DNA of 64,000 nt from Nocardioides caeni (GCF_004912195.1 NZ_STGW01000001.1:333497-397496); one strand, 5' to 3'; counted from the stretch's first letter, positions 15,934-25,229 are shown. Translations and numbers: made by a program. The notes: generated by a model from the sequence alone, not told the origin.

Positions 15934-18900
15934 ATGCCGGTCCGATCGTCCAGGTCCCCCCAGCCCCGCCACCGTCACGGGCGGCCGCGCCGTCGTCGTA
16001 CGACACTGCTGGCCGCCGCCGCGCTGGCCCTCAGCAGCTCGCTCGGCGGCGTGCTCGCTGCGTCGCCTGCCCGCGCCGCCGGACCGTGGTTCGTCGCTCC
16101 TGGCGGCAGCAACGCCGCGAGCTGTCTCAGCGCGGCAGCCCCCTGCGCCACGATCACGGGAGCACTCGCCAAGGCGGGCTTCCAGGCCGGGGACACCATC
16201 AACGTCGCTCCGGGCACCTACGCCGATCGGCCGTTCGTGACGAAGCCGGCCCGGATCATCGGCACCGGTGGCGGCGCAACGCTGGTGGGCAGCAGCAGCA
16301 CCACGGCCGGATGGGCGCTCGCCGTGCAGGTCGCCGGGACGCTCGAGCTGCAGAACCTCACCCTCACCGGCGGCAGCTACCAGACCGGCGGGGCGCTGCC
16401 GATCGTGGTGGGCAACGTGCGTGCCACCGACGTGTCGATCACCAACAGCACCTCCACCGCCGGTGGCGGCGCTCTGCTGTGGCCCTCCACCGGCGCCTCG
16501 CTGACGATGACCCGCGGGCAGATCAGTGGCAACCGGGCGACGGCGACCGGCGCGAACCTCGGCTGGGGCGGAGGCGTCTACGTCGGCGCGGGCACCACAC
16601 TGACGCTCGACGATGTCGACGTCCGCAACAACGTGGCCGACGGCGCGGGCAAGGCGCTGGGGCTCGGCGGCGGCGTCTTCAGCATCGGCACGGCCGTCGT
16701 GCGCAACTCCGAGCTGCGCGACAACGACGCGACGGGCCCCGGTGTGACGAGCTACGGCGGCGGGATCTACCACAACGGCACGGCGCTGACCCTGGCCGAC
16801 AACGACTTCGTGTCCAACACGGCCGCCATCGGTGGCGGCCTTGCCTCGGGCCAGCCCGTGACCGGGACGGGCCTGGACTTCGACGCCAACACTGCTCTCG
16901 CCGGCGGCGGCATCTACCCGGCCGCGGGTCTGACGCTGACCGGTGGCTCGATGACCGGCAACACGGCCACGAGCAACTACGGCGGCGCGATCTATGCCCC
17001 CGCCACGGCGACCGTCCCGACCGCGGTGACGCTGGACGACGTCGAGCTGACCGGCAACAGTGCCCCCGCCGCCGGCGGTGCGCTCTACACCACGGCGAAC
17101 GTGACGACCACGATCCGCAACAGCACCCTCTCCGACAACACCTCACAGAGCGGTGCCGGTGTCTTCAACGCGGGTGCGATCACGGTCCGGGACTCCGAGA
17201 TCAGCGGCAACGACGCGTCCTACCAGGGCGGTGGGCTCACCAACGGCTCGACCGTCGCGACGGACACGCCGACCGCCACCCTCGTCGACACCGTCGTGAC
17301 GGGCAACTCCGCCGCCTTCGTCGGCGGCGGCCTGCAGAACCTCACCAAGGGCACGCTGTCCGTGACGGGCGGCCGGGTGGACGGCAACTCCGCGCTCGCC
17401 GGCGGCGGCCTCATCGTCGGTGACGGCGCGACGGCCACCATCTCTCGCTCCTCGGTGTCCGGCAACACCGCGACCTCCCTCGGTGGCGGCGGTGTCTTCA
17501 ACTCCGGCAACCTCGCCATCGACCGGACCACCCTCGACGCCAACAAGGCCTTCACCGTCAACGGCCTGGGCGGTGCGATCTACAGCGGCAGCAACACCGC
17601 GGGCGTCACCACGACGCTGCAGGTCGACGCCAGCACGCTGTCCCACAACCAGGCCCACGGCGGGTCCGCTCTCCTTGTCCAGTCGGGCGCCTCGGTCACG
17701 GCGAACACCGCGACCATCTCCCGCAGCACGGTCACGGGCAACGCCAGTGCCTCGCAGGACGGCGCGATCAAGCAGGTCGGTCGTCCGGTGACGATCACCG
17801 ACAGCACGATCACCGGCAACGCGGCCGCGGCCGGCGGAGCGGGCGCCCTCGCGGTCACCGCACCCGGTGGCGGGGGAGTGAGCGGCACCGTCTTCGCCGG
17901 CAACACGCCCAAGGCGTGCTCGGGCCCGGTCATCGCCAACGCGGGACTGCACGCCGCGCCCGGCGACGCGGGCTGCGGCGTCGCCCCTTCGACTGAGCCG
18001 AAGCTCGGCGCCCTCGCCGACAACGGCGGCCCGACGAGGACCCAGCTGCCCTCCGCGGCGAGTCCGCTGCTCGACCGGCTGACCTGCGCCGCCGGCACCG
18101 ACCAGCGCGGCACGGCCCGCCCGCAGGGCGCGAAGTGCGACATCGGCGCCGTCGAGCGCGTCCAGGCCGCCCCGACCGTCGAGGCACCGACCCACGTCGA
18201 CCTCACGGTCGGCAGCCCGGCGAACCCGGCGGCCACGGCGACGACGACGGGCTCCCCGCAGCCGACACTGGCCGCCACGGGCGTGCCGGCCGGCCTGACG
18301 TTCACCGACAACGGCGACGGCACCGGCACCCTCGCCGGCACGCCGGCCGCCGGCACCGGCGGGGTGCACACGGTGACGGTCACCGCGAGCAACGAGGCCG
18401 GTCAGGCGGGTGCGGAGATCGAGGTCGAGATCGCCGAGGCGCCCAGCCTCAGCGGTCCCAGCGCCTCCACCTACACCGTGGGCGAGCCGGGCGGACCGGA
18501 CGTCTTCGAGCAGACCGGTGGCCACCCGGTGGCGACCTTGTCGACCGACAGCGACCTGCCCGCCGGCGTGGAGCTCACGGACAACGGGGACGGCACGGCC
18601 ACCCTGGCCGGCACGCCGGCGCCGACCACCGGTGGCGAGTACGACATCACCGTGACGGGCAGCAACGGGACAGCCCCGGACGCCACCTGGCCCTTCGCGC
18701 TGACCGTCAACGAGGCGCCCTACCTCGGTGCCCCGGCGGTGGCGACGGCACGGGTCGGCACGGCCGGCAGCATCGACCTCGGAGTGGGCGGCTTCCCGGC
18801 GCCGGTCGTCACCGCGACCGGCCTGCCGAGCGGTCTCGGCATCGAGGGCGGGGCGATCACCGGCACGCCGGAGCCGGGCACCGGCGGCGTGCACGAGGTC

Positions 18901-19815
18901 GCTCTCTCCGCGACCAACGGGATCGGCGACGACGCGTCGGCCCACACGACGCTGACCGTCGAGGAGGCGACCGCGGTGGCCGGCCCGGCCGCTGTGCGCT
19001 TCGTGTCCGGCCGTGCCGACTCGGTCACCTACGCAGCCAGCGGGTTCCCGGTGGCGGCGCTGAGTGTCGTGGGCCCGCTCCCGGCCGGCATCACCTTCAC
19101 CGACAACGGCGACGGGACGGCCACCCTGGCCGGTACGACGACCGTGGTCGGCACGCGCACGGTGACCGTCCGCGCGACCAACGGCGTCGGCATGCCTGCC
19201 GAGCTCGAGGTGCAGGTGACGGTGGTCCCGCCGGTCCAGATCCTGACGACGTCGCTGCCGGACGCCGCCGTGGCCACGGCCTATGACGTGCCCCTGGCGT
19301 TCGAGGGCGGTGACGCGCCGTACGCGTTCTCGCTGGCGGCGGGCTCGCTCCCGGCGGGCCTTCAGCTGACGGCGGACGGCCGGGTCGTCGGCACGCCGAC
19401 TGGCAACCCGGGCACCGCGACGTTCACGGTCAAGGTGACCGACGGCGGCACGCCGCACTCCAGCGACACGCAGGTGCTGTCCCTGACCGTCGGCAAGGGG
19501 GCGACGTCCCTGGTGGGCAGCCCGGTGGTCTATGTCAGCGGTGTCCTGCTCAACCGGGAGCTGACGGCGATGCTGACCGGCGGCTTCCCGGCCGTGCCGG
19601 TGAGTGGCGCGACGGTCACCTTCCGGGCGACCAACACGCTGCTCAACGACCCCGTGGTCTGCACCGCGACCAGTGACGCCAACGGGCTGGTGCGCTGCCG
19701 CCCCAACGACGCCGGCGTGATCAACCTGCTGCTCGCCTCGTCGGTCAAGGTCTCCTACGCCGGCAGCACCCGGTGGCAGCCGTCGTCGACGGTCGCTCCC
19801 AAGCGACTGCTGTAG
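15934..19815 (+). CDS. large secreted beta-helix protein with tandem Ig-like domains
   Basis: 1293 residues. Residues 1-48 are a long signal peptide (Arg-rich start, LLAAAALALSSSLGGVLAA core, cleavage near ARA-A). Residues about 50-690 are a right-handed parallel beta-helix with recurring GGG, NNTA, SGN and GGAI turns, as in polymorphic-outer-membrane-type and CSLREA-like repeats. From about 746 to 1190 come four or five putative-Ig units, each with the pattern TFTDNGDGTATLAGTP...GTHTVTVTASN, followed by a last Ig-like domain. No LPxTG or membrane anchor is seen, so it is probably released or held non-covalently. Likely adhesin or polysaccharide-binding; function unproven. Confidence 0.85.
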   Translation: MPVRSSRSPQPRHRHGRPRRRRTTLLAAAALALSSSLGGVLAASPARAAGPWFVAPGGSNAASCLSAAAPCATITGALAKAGFQAGDTINVAPGTYADRPFVTKPARIIGTGGGATLVGSSSTTAGWALAVQVAGTLELQNLTLTGGSYQTGGALPIVVGNVRATDVSITNSTSTAGGGALLWPSTGASLTMTRGQISGNRATATGANLGWGGGVYVGAGTTLTLDDVDVRNNVADGAGKALGLGGGVFSIGTAVVRNSELRDNDATGPGVTSYGGGIYHNGTALTLADNDFVSNTAAIGGGLASGQPVTGTGLDFDANTALAGGGIYPAAGLTLTGGSMTGNTATSNYGGAIYAPATATVPTAVTLDDVELTGNSAPAAGGALYTTANVTTTIRNSTLSDNTSQSGAGVFNAGAITVRDSEISGNDASYQGGGLTNGSTVATDTPTATLVDTVVTGNSAAFVGGGLQNLTKGTLSVTGGRVDGNSALAGGGLIVGDGATATISRSSVSGNTATSLGGGGVFNSGNLAIDRTTLDANKAFTVNGLGGAIYSGSNTAGVTTTLQVDASTLSHNQAHGGSALLVQSGASVTANTATISRSTVTGNASASQDGAIKQVGRPVTITDSTITGNAAAAGGAGALAVTAPGGGGVSGTVFAGNTPKACSGPVIANAGLHAAPGDAGCGVAPSTEPKLGALADNGGPTRTQLPSAASPLLDRLTCAAGTDQRGTARPQGAKCDIGAVERVQAAPTVEAPTHVDLTVGSPANPAATATTTGSPQPTLAATGVPAGLTFTDNGDGTGTLAGTPAAGTGGVHTVTVTASNEAGQAGAEIEVEIAEAPSLSGPSASTYTVGEPGGPDVFEQTGGHPVATLSTDSDLPAGVELTDNGDGTATLAGTPAPTTGGEYDITVTGSNGTAPDATWPFALTVNEAPYLGAPAVATARVGTAGSIDLGVGGFPAPVVTATGLPSGLGIEGGAITGTPEPGTGGVHEVALSATNGIGDDASAHTTLTVEEATAVAGPAAVRFVSGRADSVTYAASGFPVAALSVVGPLPAGITFTDNGDGTATLAGTTTVVGTRTVTVRATNGVGMPAELEVQVTVVPPVQILTTSLPDAAVATAYDVPLAFEGGDAPYAFSLAAGSLPAGLQLTADGRVVGTPTGNPGTATFTVKVTDGGTPHSSDTQVLSLTVGKGATSLVGSPVVYVSGVLLNRELTAMLTGGFPAVPVSGATVTFRATNTLLNDPVVCTATSDANGLVRCRPNDAGVINLLLASSVKVSYAGSTRWQPSSTVAPKRLL

Positions 19816-19845
19816 GCAGACCGGTTTCCTCGCCCGTCTCGGTGC

Positions 19846-20226
19846 TCAGCCGCCGAGGCGGGCGAGGAAGCGCTCGGTGTCGACGACGACCCGGGTGACC
19901 TCGCCCGACGCGACCACCTTGCCTGGCCGGCCGTCGGGGGCGATATCGCGGGCGGAGACGGCGAAGCGGCGCAGCCGCCCGTCGGCATGGACCTGACGGG
20001 CGAGGATGGCGACGTCGCCGCCGACGGCGGTCGCCGCGAGGTGCTCGAGCTCGATCCGGGTCCCGACGCTGGTCGATCCCTCGGGCAGCTCGGCATCGAT
20101 CGCCGCACAGGTCGCGGCCTCGCACCAGGCCAGCAGGCGCGGCGTGCCGAGCACGGGCAGGCTGCCCGAGCCGACCGCCAGCGCCGTGTCGGCGTCGGTG
20201 ACGGTGAAGGTCAACGTGGCCTCCAT
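19846..20226 (-). CDS. hotdog-fold thioesterase, FlK-like
   Basis: 126 residues. TPRLLAWCEAATCAAIDAELPEGSTSVGTRIELEHLAATAVG is the characteristic region of the fluoroacetyl-CoA thioesterase (FlK)-like group, with a conserved Thr/Ser, Glu and His surface. Such enzymes hydrolyse short acyl-CoA esters. It follows the TPP-enzyme gene by 8 bases on the same strand and is probably cotranscribed. Start ATG clear. The true substrate is unknown and is unlikely to be fluoroacetyl-CoA. Confidence 0.8.
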   Translation of the reverse strand: MEATLTFTVTDADTALAVGSGSLPVLGTPRLLAWCEAATCAAIDAELPEGSTSVGTRIELEHLAATAVGGDVAILARQVHADGRLRRFAVSARDIAPDGRPGKVVASGEVTRVVVDTERFLARLGG

Positions 20227-20234
20227 CGTGGTCC

Positions 20235-21929
20235 TCAGATGCCGAACGTCGAGCGCGGGTAGGGCGCGTCGACGTCGGTGATGACGTTGACGAGATAGGG
20301 GGCGCCGGCGGCGAAGCCACGATCCAGTGCGGCGCCGATCTGCCGGGGGTCGGCCACCGTCTCGCCCGCGCCGCCGAGGGCGCCGACGACCTGGTCGTAC
20401 GCCGTGCGCTGCGCGAGGTCGGCAGCGACGTCGTAGCCGTAGAGCATCTGCATCGGCCCCTTCTCCAGGCCCCAGGCGGAGTTGTTGCCCATGACCATCA
20501 CCACCGGCAGGTCGTGCCGCACGAGGGTGTCGACGTCCATCAGCGAGAAGCCGGCCGCGCCGTCGCCGAGGAGCAGCACGACCTGCGCCGACGGGCGCGC
20601 GATCCGCGCGGCGATCGCCGCACCCAGGCCGGCGCCGAGGCAGCCGTAGGGGCCGGGATCGAGCCAGCAGCCCGGGCGCTTCGGCTCGACGAACTTGCCG
20701 GCGAACGACACGAAGTCCCCGCCGTCGCCGATCACGACGGCGTCGTCGGCCAGTCGCGGCACCAGCTCGCCGTAGATCCGCGCGGGGTGGATCGGGTCCG
20801 CCTCGGCGCCGAGCAGCTCGGCATCACGGGCGCTGGCCTGGGCGACGGTGTCCTGGAGGCGGGACACCCAGGCGCTCCGGTCCGGCTGCCGGCGGCCGGA
20901 GAGGGCCACCAGCAGTCCGTCGAGGACGGTGGTGAGGTCACCGGAGACCGACGCCGCCAGGGCTGCGTGGCCCGAGACCTGGTCGGCGGAGTCGGCGACG
21001 TGGACGACCTGCGCGGGCGTCGTACCGTCCTGGCCGCCGAAGATCCCGTAGCCGAGCCGGAAGTCCAGCGGGGTGCCCACGACGACGACGAGGTCGGCGC
21101 CACCGAGCGCGGCGCCGCGCGCCTTGGTGACGAGCAGGGGATGGCCACCGGGGATCACGCCGCGGCCCATGCCGTTGGTGATGGCGGGCAGCCGCATCTC
21201 CTCGACGAGGCGGAGCGCGGCCTCCTCCGCGTGGTCGGCCCACACGTCGGTGCCGAGGACCAGCACGGGGCGCTCGGCGGCCGCGACCAGGTCGGCGATC
21301 CGGCCGACCGCATCGGAGTCCGGCGTCTCACCGGCGACGTCGCCGCCTGCCGTGCGGGGCCCGCTGCCGACATTGAAGAACTCGTCCATCGGCACGTCGA
21401 CGTAGGTGGGCCCGCGGTGCGAGGAGCGCGCCAGGCGGAAGGCGGTGTCGAAGCCCGTGGCGACGTCATCGGCGGTCATCAGCGTCGCGGCGTGCTTGGT
21501 CACCGGCGCCACGATCGGCAGGTGGTCGATCTCCTGGAGCGCCCCGGTGCCCCAGCGGTTGTTGGGTGCCCGGCCGCCGACGACCACCATCGGTGACCCG
21601 GCGAAGCGCGCCTGGGCCATCGCGCTCACCCCGTTGGTGACGCCCGGCCCGGCCGTCAGCACCGCCAGCCCCGGCACCCGGGTCAGCTTGCCGGTCGCCT
21701 CGGCCGCGAACGCCGCCGTCTGCTCGTGGCGTACGTCGACCAGACGCACCGGTCGCTCGCTCTCGGCCGACTTCACCGCGCCGTCGTACATCGGGAACAC
21801 GTGGGCCCCCGACAGCGTGAACATCGTGTCGACGCCGTGCGCCTGGGCGACCGCGACGGCGATCTCACCGGCGTGCCCACTGAGCGACCCGGGTGCCTCG
21901 GGACGGGTCGGGGGAGTGGTGGAGGTCAC
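20235..21929 (-). CDS. thiamine-diphosphate enzyme, IlvG-like acetolactate synthase homologue
   Basis: 564 residues, full three-domain ThDP enzyme. VDTMFTLSGAHVFPMYDG and DVRHEQTAAFAAEA (catalytic Glu) at the N-terminus closely follow the mycobacterial IlvG-type protein; LTAGPGVTNGVSAMAQARFAGSPMVVVGGRAP and QEIDHLPIVAPVTKHA are also shared. The C-terminal ThDP/Mg site is LLGDGAAGFSLMDVDTLVRHDLPVVMVMGNNSAWG. No small regulatory subunit or ilvC nearby, so acetolactate synthesis is doubtful; 2-hydroxyacyl-CoA lyase or decarboxylase activity is a real alternative, and an adjacent acyl-CoA thioesterase-like gene would fit. GTG start with TAGGGT 6 bases upstream. Confidence 0.85.
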   Translation of the reverse strand: MTSTTPPTRPEAPGSLSGHAGEIAVAVAQAHGVDTMFTLSGAHVFPMYDGAVKSAESERPVRLVDVRHEQTAAFAAEATGKLTRVPGLAVLTAGPGVTNGVSAMAQARFAGSPMVVVGGRAPNNRWGTGALQEIDHLPIVAPVTKHAATLMTADDVATGFDTAFRLARSSHRGPTYVDVPMDEFFNVGSGPRTAGGDVAGETPDSDAVGRIADLVAAAERPVLVLGTDVWADHAEEAALRLVEEMRLPAITNGMGRGVIPGGHPLLVTKARGAALGGADLVVVVGTPLDFRLGYGIFGGQDGTTPAQVVHVADSADQVSGHAALAASVSGDLTTVLDGLLVALSGRRQPDRSAWVSRLQDTVAQASARDAELLGAEADPIHPARIYGELVPRLADDAVVIGDGGDFVSFAGKFVEPKRPGCWLDPGPYGCLGAGLGAAIAARIARPSAQVVLLLGDGAAGFSLMDVDTLVRHDLPVVMVMGNNSAWGLEKGPMQMLYGYDVAADLAQRTAYDQVVGALGGAGETVADPRQIGAALDRGFAAGAPYLVNVITDVDAPYPRSTFGI

Positions 21930-21935
21930 GCTGGC

Positions 21936-21941
21936 ACCCTA
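21936..21941 (-). promoter_or_regulatory. -10 box of TPP-enzyme gene
   Basis: TAGGGT on the minus strand, 6 bases before the GTG at 21929; leaderless geometry. Confidence 0.5.
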
Positions 21942-21976
21942 GTGCGCCACTAGCCACCCCGTCCGCCCGACGGGAG

Positions 21977-21999
21977 GCTCAGCCTGGATCCACGCTCAG
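21977..21999. repeat. stop-codon-embedded palindrome, copy 2
   Basis: GCTCAGCCTGGATCCACGCT followed by CAG, related to the elements at 9258 and 27041. On the minus strand it begins with the TGA stop of the DUF2785 gene. Confidence 0.5.
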
Positions 22000-22844
22000 C
22001 GGTCGAGGAACTCCGGGTGGACGCGACGCAGGGAGGCGACGAGGGTCAGCAGCAGGTCGGGCCGCACCGCGGGGTGGTGCGGGGAGATCGTGAGCTGCAG
22101 ATAGAGGGAGCGCAGCAGCGCCTGGGCGTTGCCGACCGTGAGGAACGGGTCGGTGCCGCGGCGGGAGCGTTGTCGCGCGCCGCTCTCGATGCGTGCCACC
22201 CATGGCTCGAGGATCGACAGCGGGACCCGGTCGCGGCGCAGGATCTCCAGCACGGCGTGGGCGATGCGGTCGGGCTCGCCATGGTGAAGCGGCGGCGTCG
22301 CGGGGTCGAGGACGCGGTCGGCGACGACGTCGAGGAGCACCGTGAGCTCGGTGGTGGTGAAGTGCGGGGAGCGGGCCAGTGCACCGATCGCGTCGGCCCC
22401 GTGGGCACCAGCGTGCGCCCAACCCTTGCCGGGGACGAACCCGCGCAGGTCGCGCTCCCGAACCCACCAGGCGGCGATCCGGTCACCCCACGCCAGGATC
22501 CGCGACGGCGGCTGGCGGCGTGCGCGGGTGTCGCGGTCGATGCACTCGGCCAGGACGAGCGCCGAGAAGCTGCGGCGGAAGACGGTGTCGGTGCCCTGCT
22601 CGCCGAGGCCGGTCTCGAGCCCGGCACACATGCCGTCGCCGAGCCCCGCGAGCAGGTCGTCGTAGACGCCGTGCTCGGTCCAGGTGGCCAGGAACGGATA
22701 GGCCAGACCGTCGCGGACGGCGGGGTCCGGGTCGCCGAGCATCCTGGTGAGCTGCGTGGTGAGGTCGGTGAGTCGATGCTCGTCCGGCGGGTTTCGCTCA
22801 CCCTGCCGCAGTCGTTGCTGCAGGCGCGCCCAGTCGACCGACAC
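21996..22844 (-). CDS. DUF2785 family protein
   Basis: 282 residues from the GTG that has GGAGG nine bases upstream; the reading frame runs further but without conserved features. Alpha-helical throughout, with LGDPDPAVRDGLAYPFLATWTEHGVYDD and TDTVFRRSFSALVLAECIDRD matching the DUF2785 pattern of HEAT-like helical repeats. Soluble, no signal peptide. No biochemical role is known for the family. Stands alone and is divergent from pdtaS. Confidence 0.75.
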   Translation of the reverse strand: MSVDWARLQQRLRQGERNPPDEHRLTDLTTQLTRMLGDPDPAVRDGLAYPFLATWTEHGVYDDLLAGLGDGMCAGLETGLGEQGTDTVFRRSFSALVLAECIDRDTRARRQPPSRILAWGDRIAAWWVRERDLRGFVPGKGWAHAGAHGADAIGALARSPHFTTTELTVLLDVVADRVLDPATPPLHHGEPDRIAHAVLEILRRDRVPLSILEPWVARIESGARQRSRRGTDPFLTVGNAQALLRSLYLQLTISPHHPAVRPDLLLTLVASLRRVHPEFLDR

Positions 22845-23212
22845 CCTGTTCACCCTCCACGCGGCCAACTGCCCGAAATCCCCTGCGCCCCCATGCGGGA
22901 GGCCGCCGCACGGCGCTCCCGGGGCCATCTTGCCAAACGTCCTCAACCACCGGGACCCGGGCCTGTCACGTTGTCGTGTCGTGGACGTGTCGGGCCTCGA
23001 CGCCACGGCTCCACCGCCACGCGGCGGCCGGTCGCTGGTGGCGCGTCCAGGAAGTTCTGGTGCGCTTCGCACACCCACGGCACGCACCTCGCGGCGTTGC
23101 CGACGCTTGCGAGACGACCCGGTATGGCTGCGCGCCGGCGCCTTGCGATGCGCGCACCGTGAGCATGCCAACCGTTCCACAACTTCCCGGACGCCCCACT
23201 AGGTTGGTGTGC
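22845..23212. other. 368-bp divergent intergenic region
   Basis: Separates the DUF2785 gene from pdtaS. Short open frames exist in all phases but none has a ribosome site plus recognisable product. Only the -10 box of pdtaS near the right edge is supported; nothing else is recognised. Confidence 0.4.
23200..23205 (+). promoter_or_regulatory. -10 box of pdtaS
   Basis: TAGGTT, 7 bases before the GTG at 23213. TTCCAC lies 19 bases further upstream and may be a weak -35. Confidence 0.5.
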
Positions 23213-24685
23213 GTGCCCACGTTGTCCGCCATCGTCCGGCGTCACACCGATCTCGACGATGCCGACCTGGCCTGGCTGCAGCTGCTGCAGGCCGACTGGC
23301 AGGTCATCGCCGACCTCTCGTTCGCCGACCTCGTCATGTGGCTGCCCGACCGGGACGGCGGCGGGTTCTGGGCAGGCGGGCAGATGCGCCCGACGACCGG
23401 GCCCACGGCGTACGTCGACGACATCGTGGGCACCTTCCTTCCGGTCGGGCGGCGCACGCTCGTGGACGCTGCCTGGGAGCTGGGCCGGATCGCGCGCGAG
23501 GGTGACCCGGAGTGGTGGGACGAGGTGCCGGTGCGGGTGGAGGCCATCCCGGTCCGGCGCGCCGGCCGCGTGATCGCGGTGATCAGCCGCAACACCAACC
23601 TGCTCGGCGTACGCACCCCGAGCCTGCTCGAGATCAACTACCTGCAGGCGGCATCCGACCTCACCGCGATGATCGCGGCGGGTGCGTTCCCCAGCCCTGC
23701 CCAGCGCAGCGACCACGCCGACTCACCGCGGGTCGGCGACGGGTTCGTCCGGGTCGACGCGGACGGCCGGGTCACCTTCGCGAGCCCGAACGGCCTCTCC
23801 GTCTTCCGCAAGCTCGGCCTGACCGGCGACCTGACCGGGCACCTCCTCGCCGACCTGACGCGCGAGCTCGTCCCGTCCAAGCGACGCCCCGACGAGGAGA
23901 CGCTCAGTGCCGTCCTCGGCGGCCGGGCCCACCGCGACACCGAGCTCGGTGGCGGGCCGGGCGACGGGGTGTCCCTCATCGTCCGCGCGATCCCGCTGCG
24001 ACCACGCGGGGAGCACATCGGCGCGATGATCCTGCTGCGCGACGTCACCGACCTGCGTCGTCGCGACCGGGAGCTGATCACCAAGGACGCCACGATCCGC
24101 GAGATCCATCACCGGGTGAAGAACAACCTCCAGACCGTCGCCGCGCTGCTCCGCCTCCAGGCGCGGCGGATCGACTCACCGGAGGCCGCCTCGGCGCTCG
24201 AGGAGGCCGTGCGACGCGTCGGCTCGATCGCGGTGGTGCACGAGACGCTCAGCCAGGCCGTCGAGGAGACGGTGGCCTTCGACGACATCGCCGACCGTCT
24301 GGCCCAACTCGTCACCGACGTCGGCTCCACCACCGCCCAGGTCCGGGTGCGTCGCGAGGGCAGCTTCGGCACGCTCGACTCCGAGATCGCCACGCCCCTG
24401 GCCATGGTGGTCATGGAGCTGATGCAGAACGCCGCCGAGCACGGCTTCGACGCCGGCGGGTCCGGCGAGATCGTGCTGCGGGCGGAGCGTCACGGCGCGA
24501 TCCTCGACGTCGCGGTCGAGGACGACGGCCGCGGTCTGCCGGACGGCTTCGACCTGGACCAGGCCACCAGCCTCGGCCTGTCGATCGTGCGCACCCTCGT
24601 CGAGTCCGAGCTCGGCGGTCACCTGACCCTGGGGCGTGCGGCCGCGGGCGGGACCCGCGCCGGCATCAGCCTGCCAGTCGAATGA
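23213..24685 (+). CDS. pdtaS: sensor histidine kinase PdtaS
   Basis: 490 residues. N-terminal GAF-type domain (WQVIADLSFADLVMWLPDRDG, about 1-150), a PAS domain (DGFVRVDADGRVTFASPNGLSVFRKLG, about 170-290), then HisKA_2 with phospho-acceptor in TIREIHHRVKNNLQTVAALLRLQARR, and the ATPase motifs ELMQNAAEHGF, DDGRGLP and GLSIVRTLV. No membrane segment, so cytosolic, as in mycobacteria where PdtaS pairs with the antiterminator PdtaR; pdtaR is not in the window. Start chosen by the -10 box 7 bases upstream. Convergent with whiB1, the same arrangement as in Mycobacterium tuberculosis. Confidence 0.94.
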   Translation: MPTLSAIVRRHTDLDDADLAWLQLLQADWQVIADLSFADLVMWLPDRDGGGFWAGGQMRPTTGPTAYVDDIVGTFLPVGRRTLVDAAWELGRIAREGDPEWWDEVPVRVEAIPVRRAGRVIAVISRNTNLLGVRTPSLLEINYLQAASDLTAMIAAGAFPSPAQRSDHADSPRVGDGFVRVDADGRVTFASPNGLSVFRKLGLTGDLTGHLLADLTRELVPSKRRPDEETLSAVLGGRAHRDTELGGGPGDGVSLIVRAIPLRPRGEHIGAMILLRDVTDLRRRDRELITKDATIREIHHRVKNNLQTVAALLRLQARRIDSPEAASALEEAVRRVGSIAVVHETLSQAVEETVAFDDIADRLAQLVTDVGSTTAQVRVRREGSFGTLDSEIATPLAMVVMELMQNAAEHGFDAGGSGEIVLRAERHGAILDVAVEDDGRGLPDGFDLDQATSLGLSIVRTLVESELGGHLTLGRAAAGGTRAGISLPVE

Positions 24686-24793
24686 GTGACCACGAACTGT
24701 CGGCTTGCCGCCGTGCCAAGGTGCTGAGTGCCGGACTCGACGGCGGCGCGGCAGCGCGGCGGAGCGGAGCGACGACGCGCTCGCGCAGTTGAA

Positions 24794-25048
24794 CTAGACA
24801 GGCTGGCGGACGCGGGCGCGAGCGTTGCGGCGCTTGAGTGCCCGTCGCTCGTCCTCGCTCAGGCCACCCCAGACACCGTGGTCCTGTCCCGCCTCGAGCG
24901 CCCACGCGAGGCACTGCTCGCGCACGTCGCAGCGTCGGCACACAGCCTTGGCCTCCTCGATCTGAAGGATCGCGGGGCCGGTGTTGCCGATCGGGAAGAA
25001 CAGCTCCGGATCCTCGTCGAGGCATGCGGAACGGTGTCGCCAATCCAT
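24794..25048 (-). CDS. whiB1: WhiB1-type iron-sulfur transcription regulator
   Basis: 84 residues, the same length as mycobacterial WhiB1. Cys9, Cys37, Cys40 and Cys46 bind the [4Fe-4S] cluster that reacts with nitric oxide; GVWGGLSEDERRALKRRNARAR is the conserved turn and basic DNA-contact tail. Start at MDWRH; a longer TTG-initiated frame adds only unconserved residues. A CRP-like palindrome lies 69 bases upstream, matching the known cAMP-receptor control of whiB1 in mycobacteria. Confidence 0.96.
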   Translation of the reverse strand: MDWRHRSACLDEDPELFFPIGNTGPAILQIEEAKAVCRRCDVREQCLAWALEAGQDHGVWGGLSEDERRALKRRNARARVRQPV

Positions 25049-25116
25049 GGGTGGGAAAGCCCTCTTTCTTCGTGACGCAGGGTGCCCGGTGTCAGGGCAC
25101 GCGTGAAACCGCAAAA

Positions 25117-25130
25117 GTGAACGGCTTCAC
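25117..25130. promoter_or_regulatory. CRP-like site upstream of whiB1
   Basis: GTGAACGGCTTCAC is a GTGA-N6-TCAC palindrome with 5-bp perfect arms (GTGAA/TTCAC). In mycobacteria the whiB1 promoter is directly controlled by the cAMP-responsive regulator Rv3676; the equivalent placement here supports conservation. Confidence 0.5.
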
Positions 25131-25223
25131 GATCGCTTCCGCAAGGTTTCCAAGGAATCCTTCGCGAATCAAGCAATTCAGGTGGTCAGTTGGGTCACAA
25201 CACTGCCAGAGCGAGCCTGTGCC

Positions 25224-25229
25224 TAGGGT
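25224..25229 (+). promoter_or_regulatory. -10 box of small membrane protein gene
   Basis: TAGGGT, 7 bases before the GTG at 25237; leaderless geometry. Confidence 0.45.

Noticed and set aside
16400..19200. Regular repeats resembling a CRISPR array
   Set aside because: The repeats are in frame, vary in length and encode beta-helix turns and Ig units; there are no unique spacers of constant size and no cas genes.
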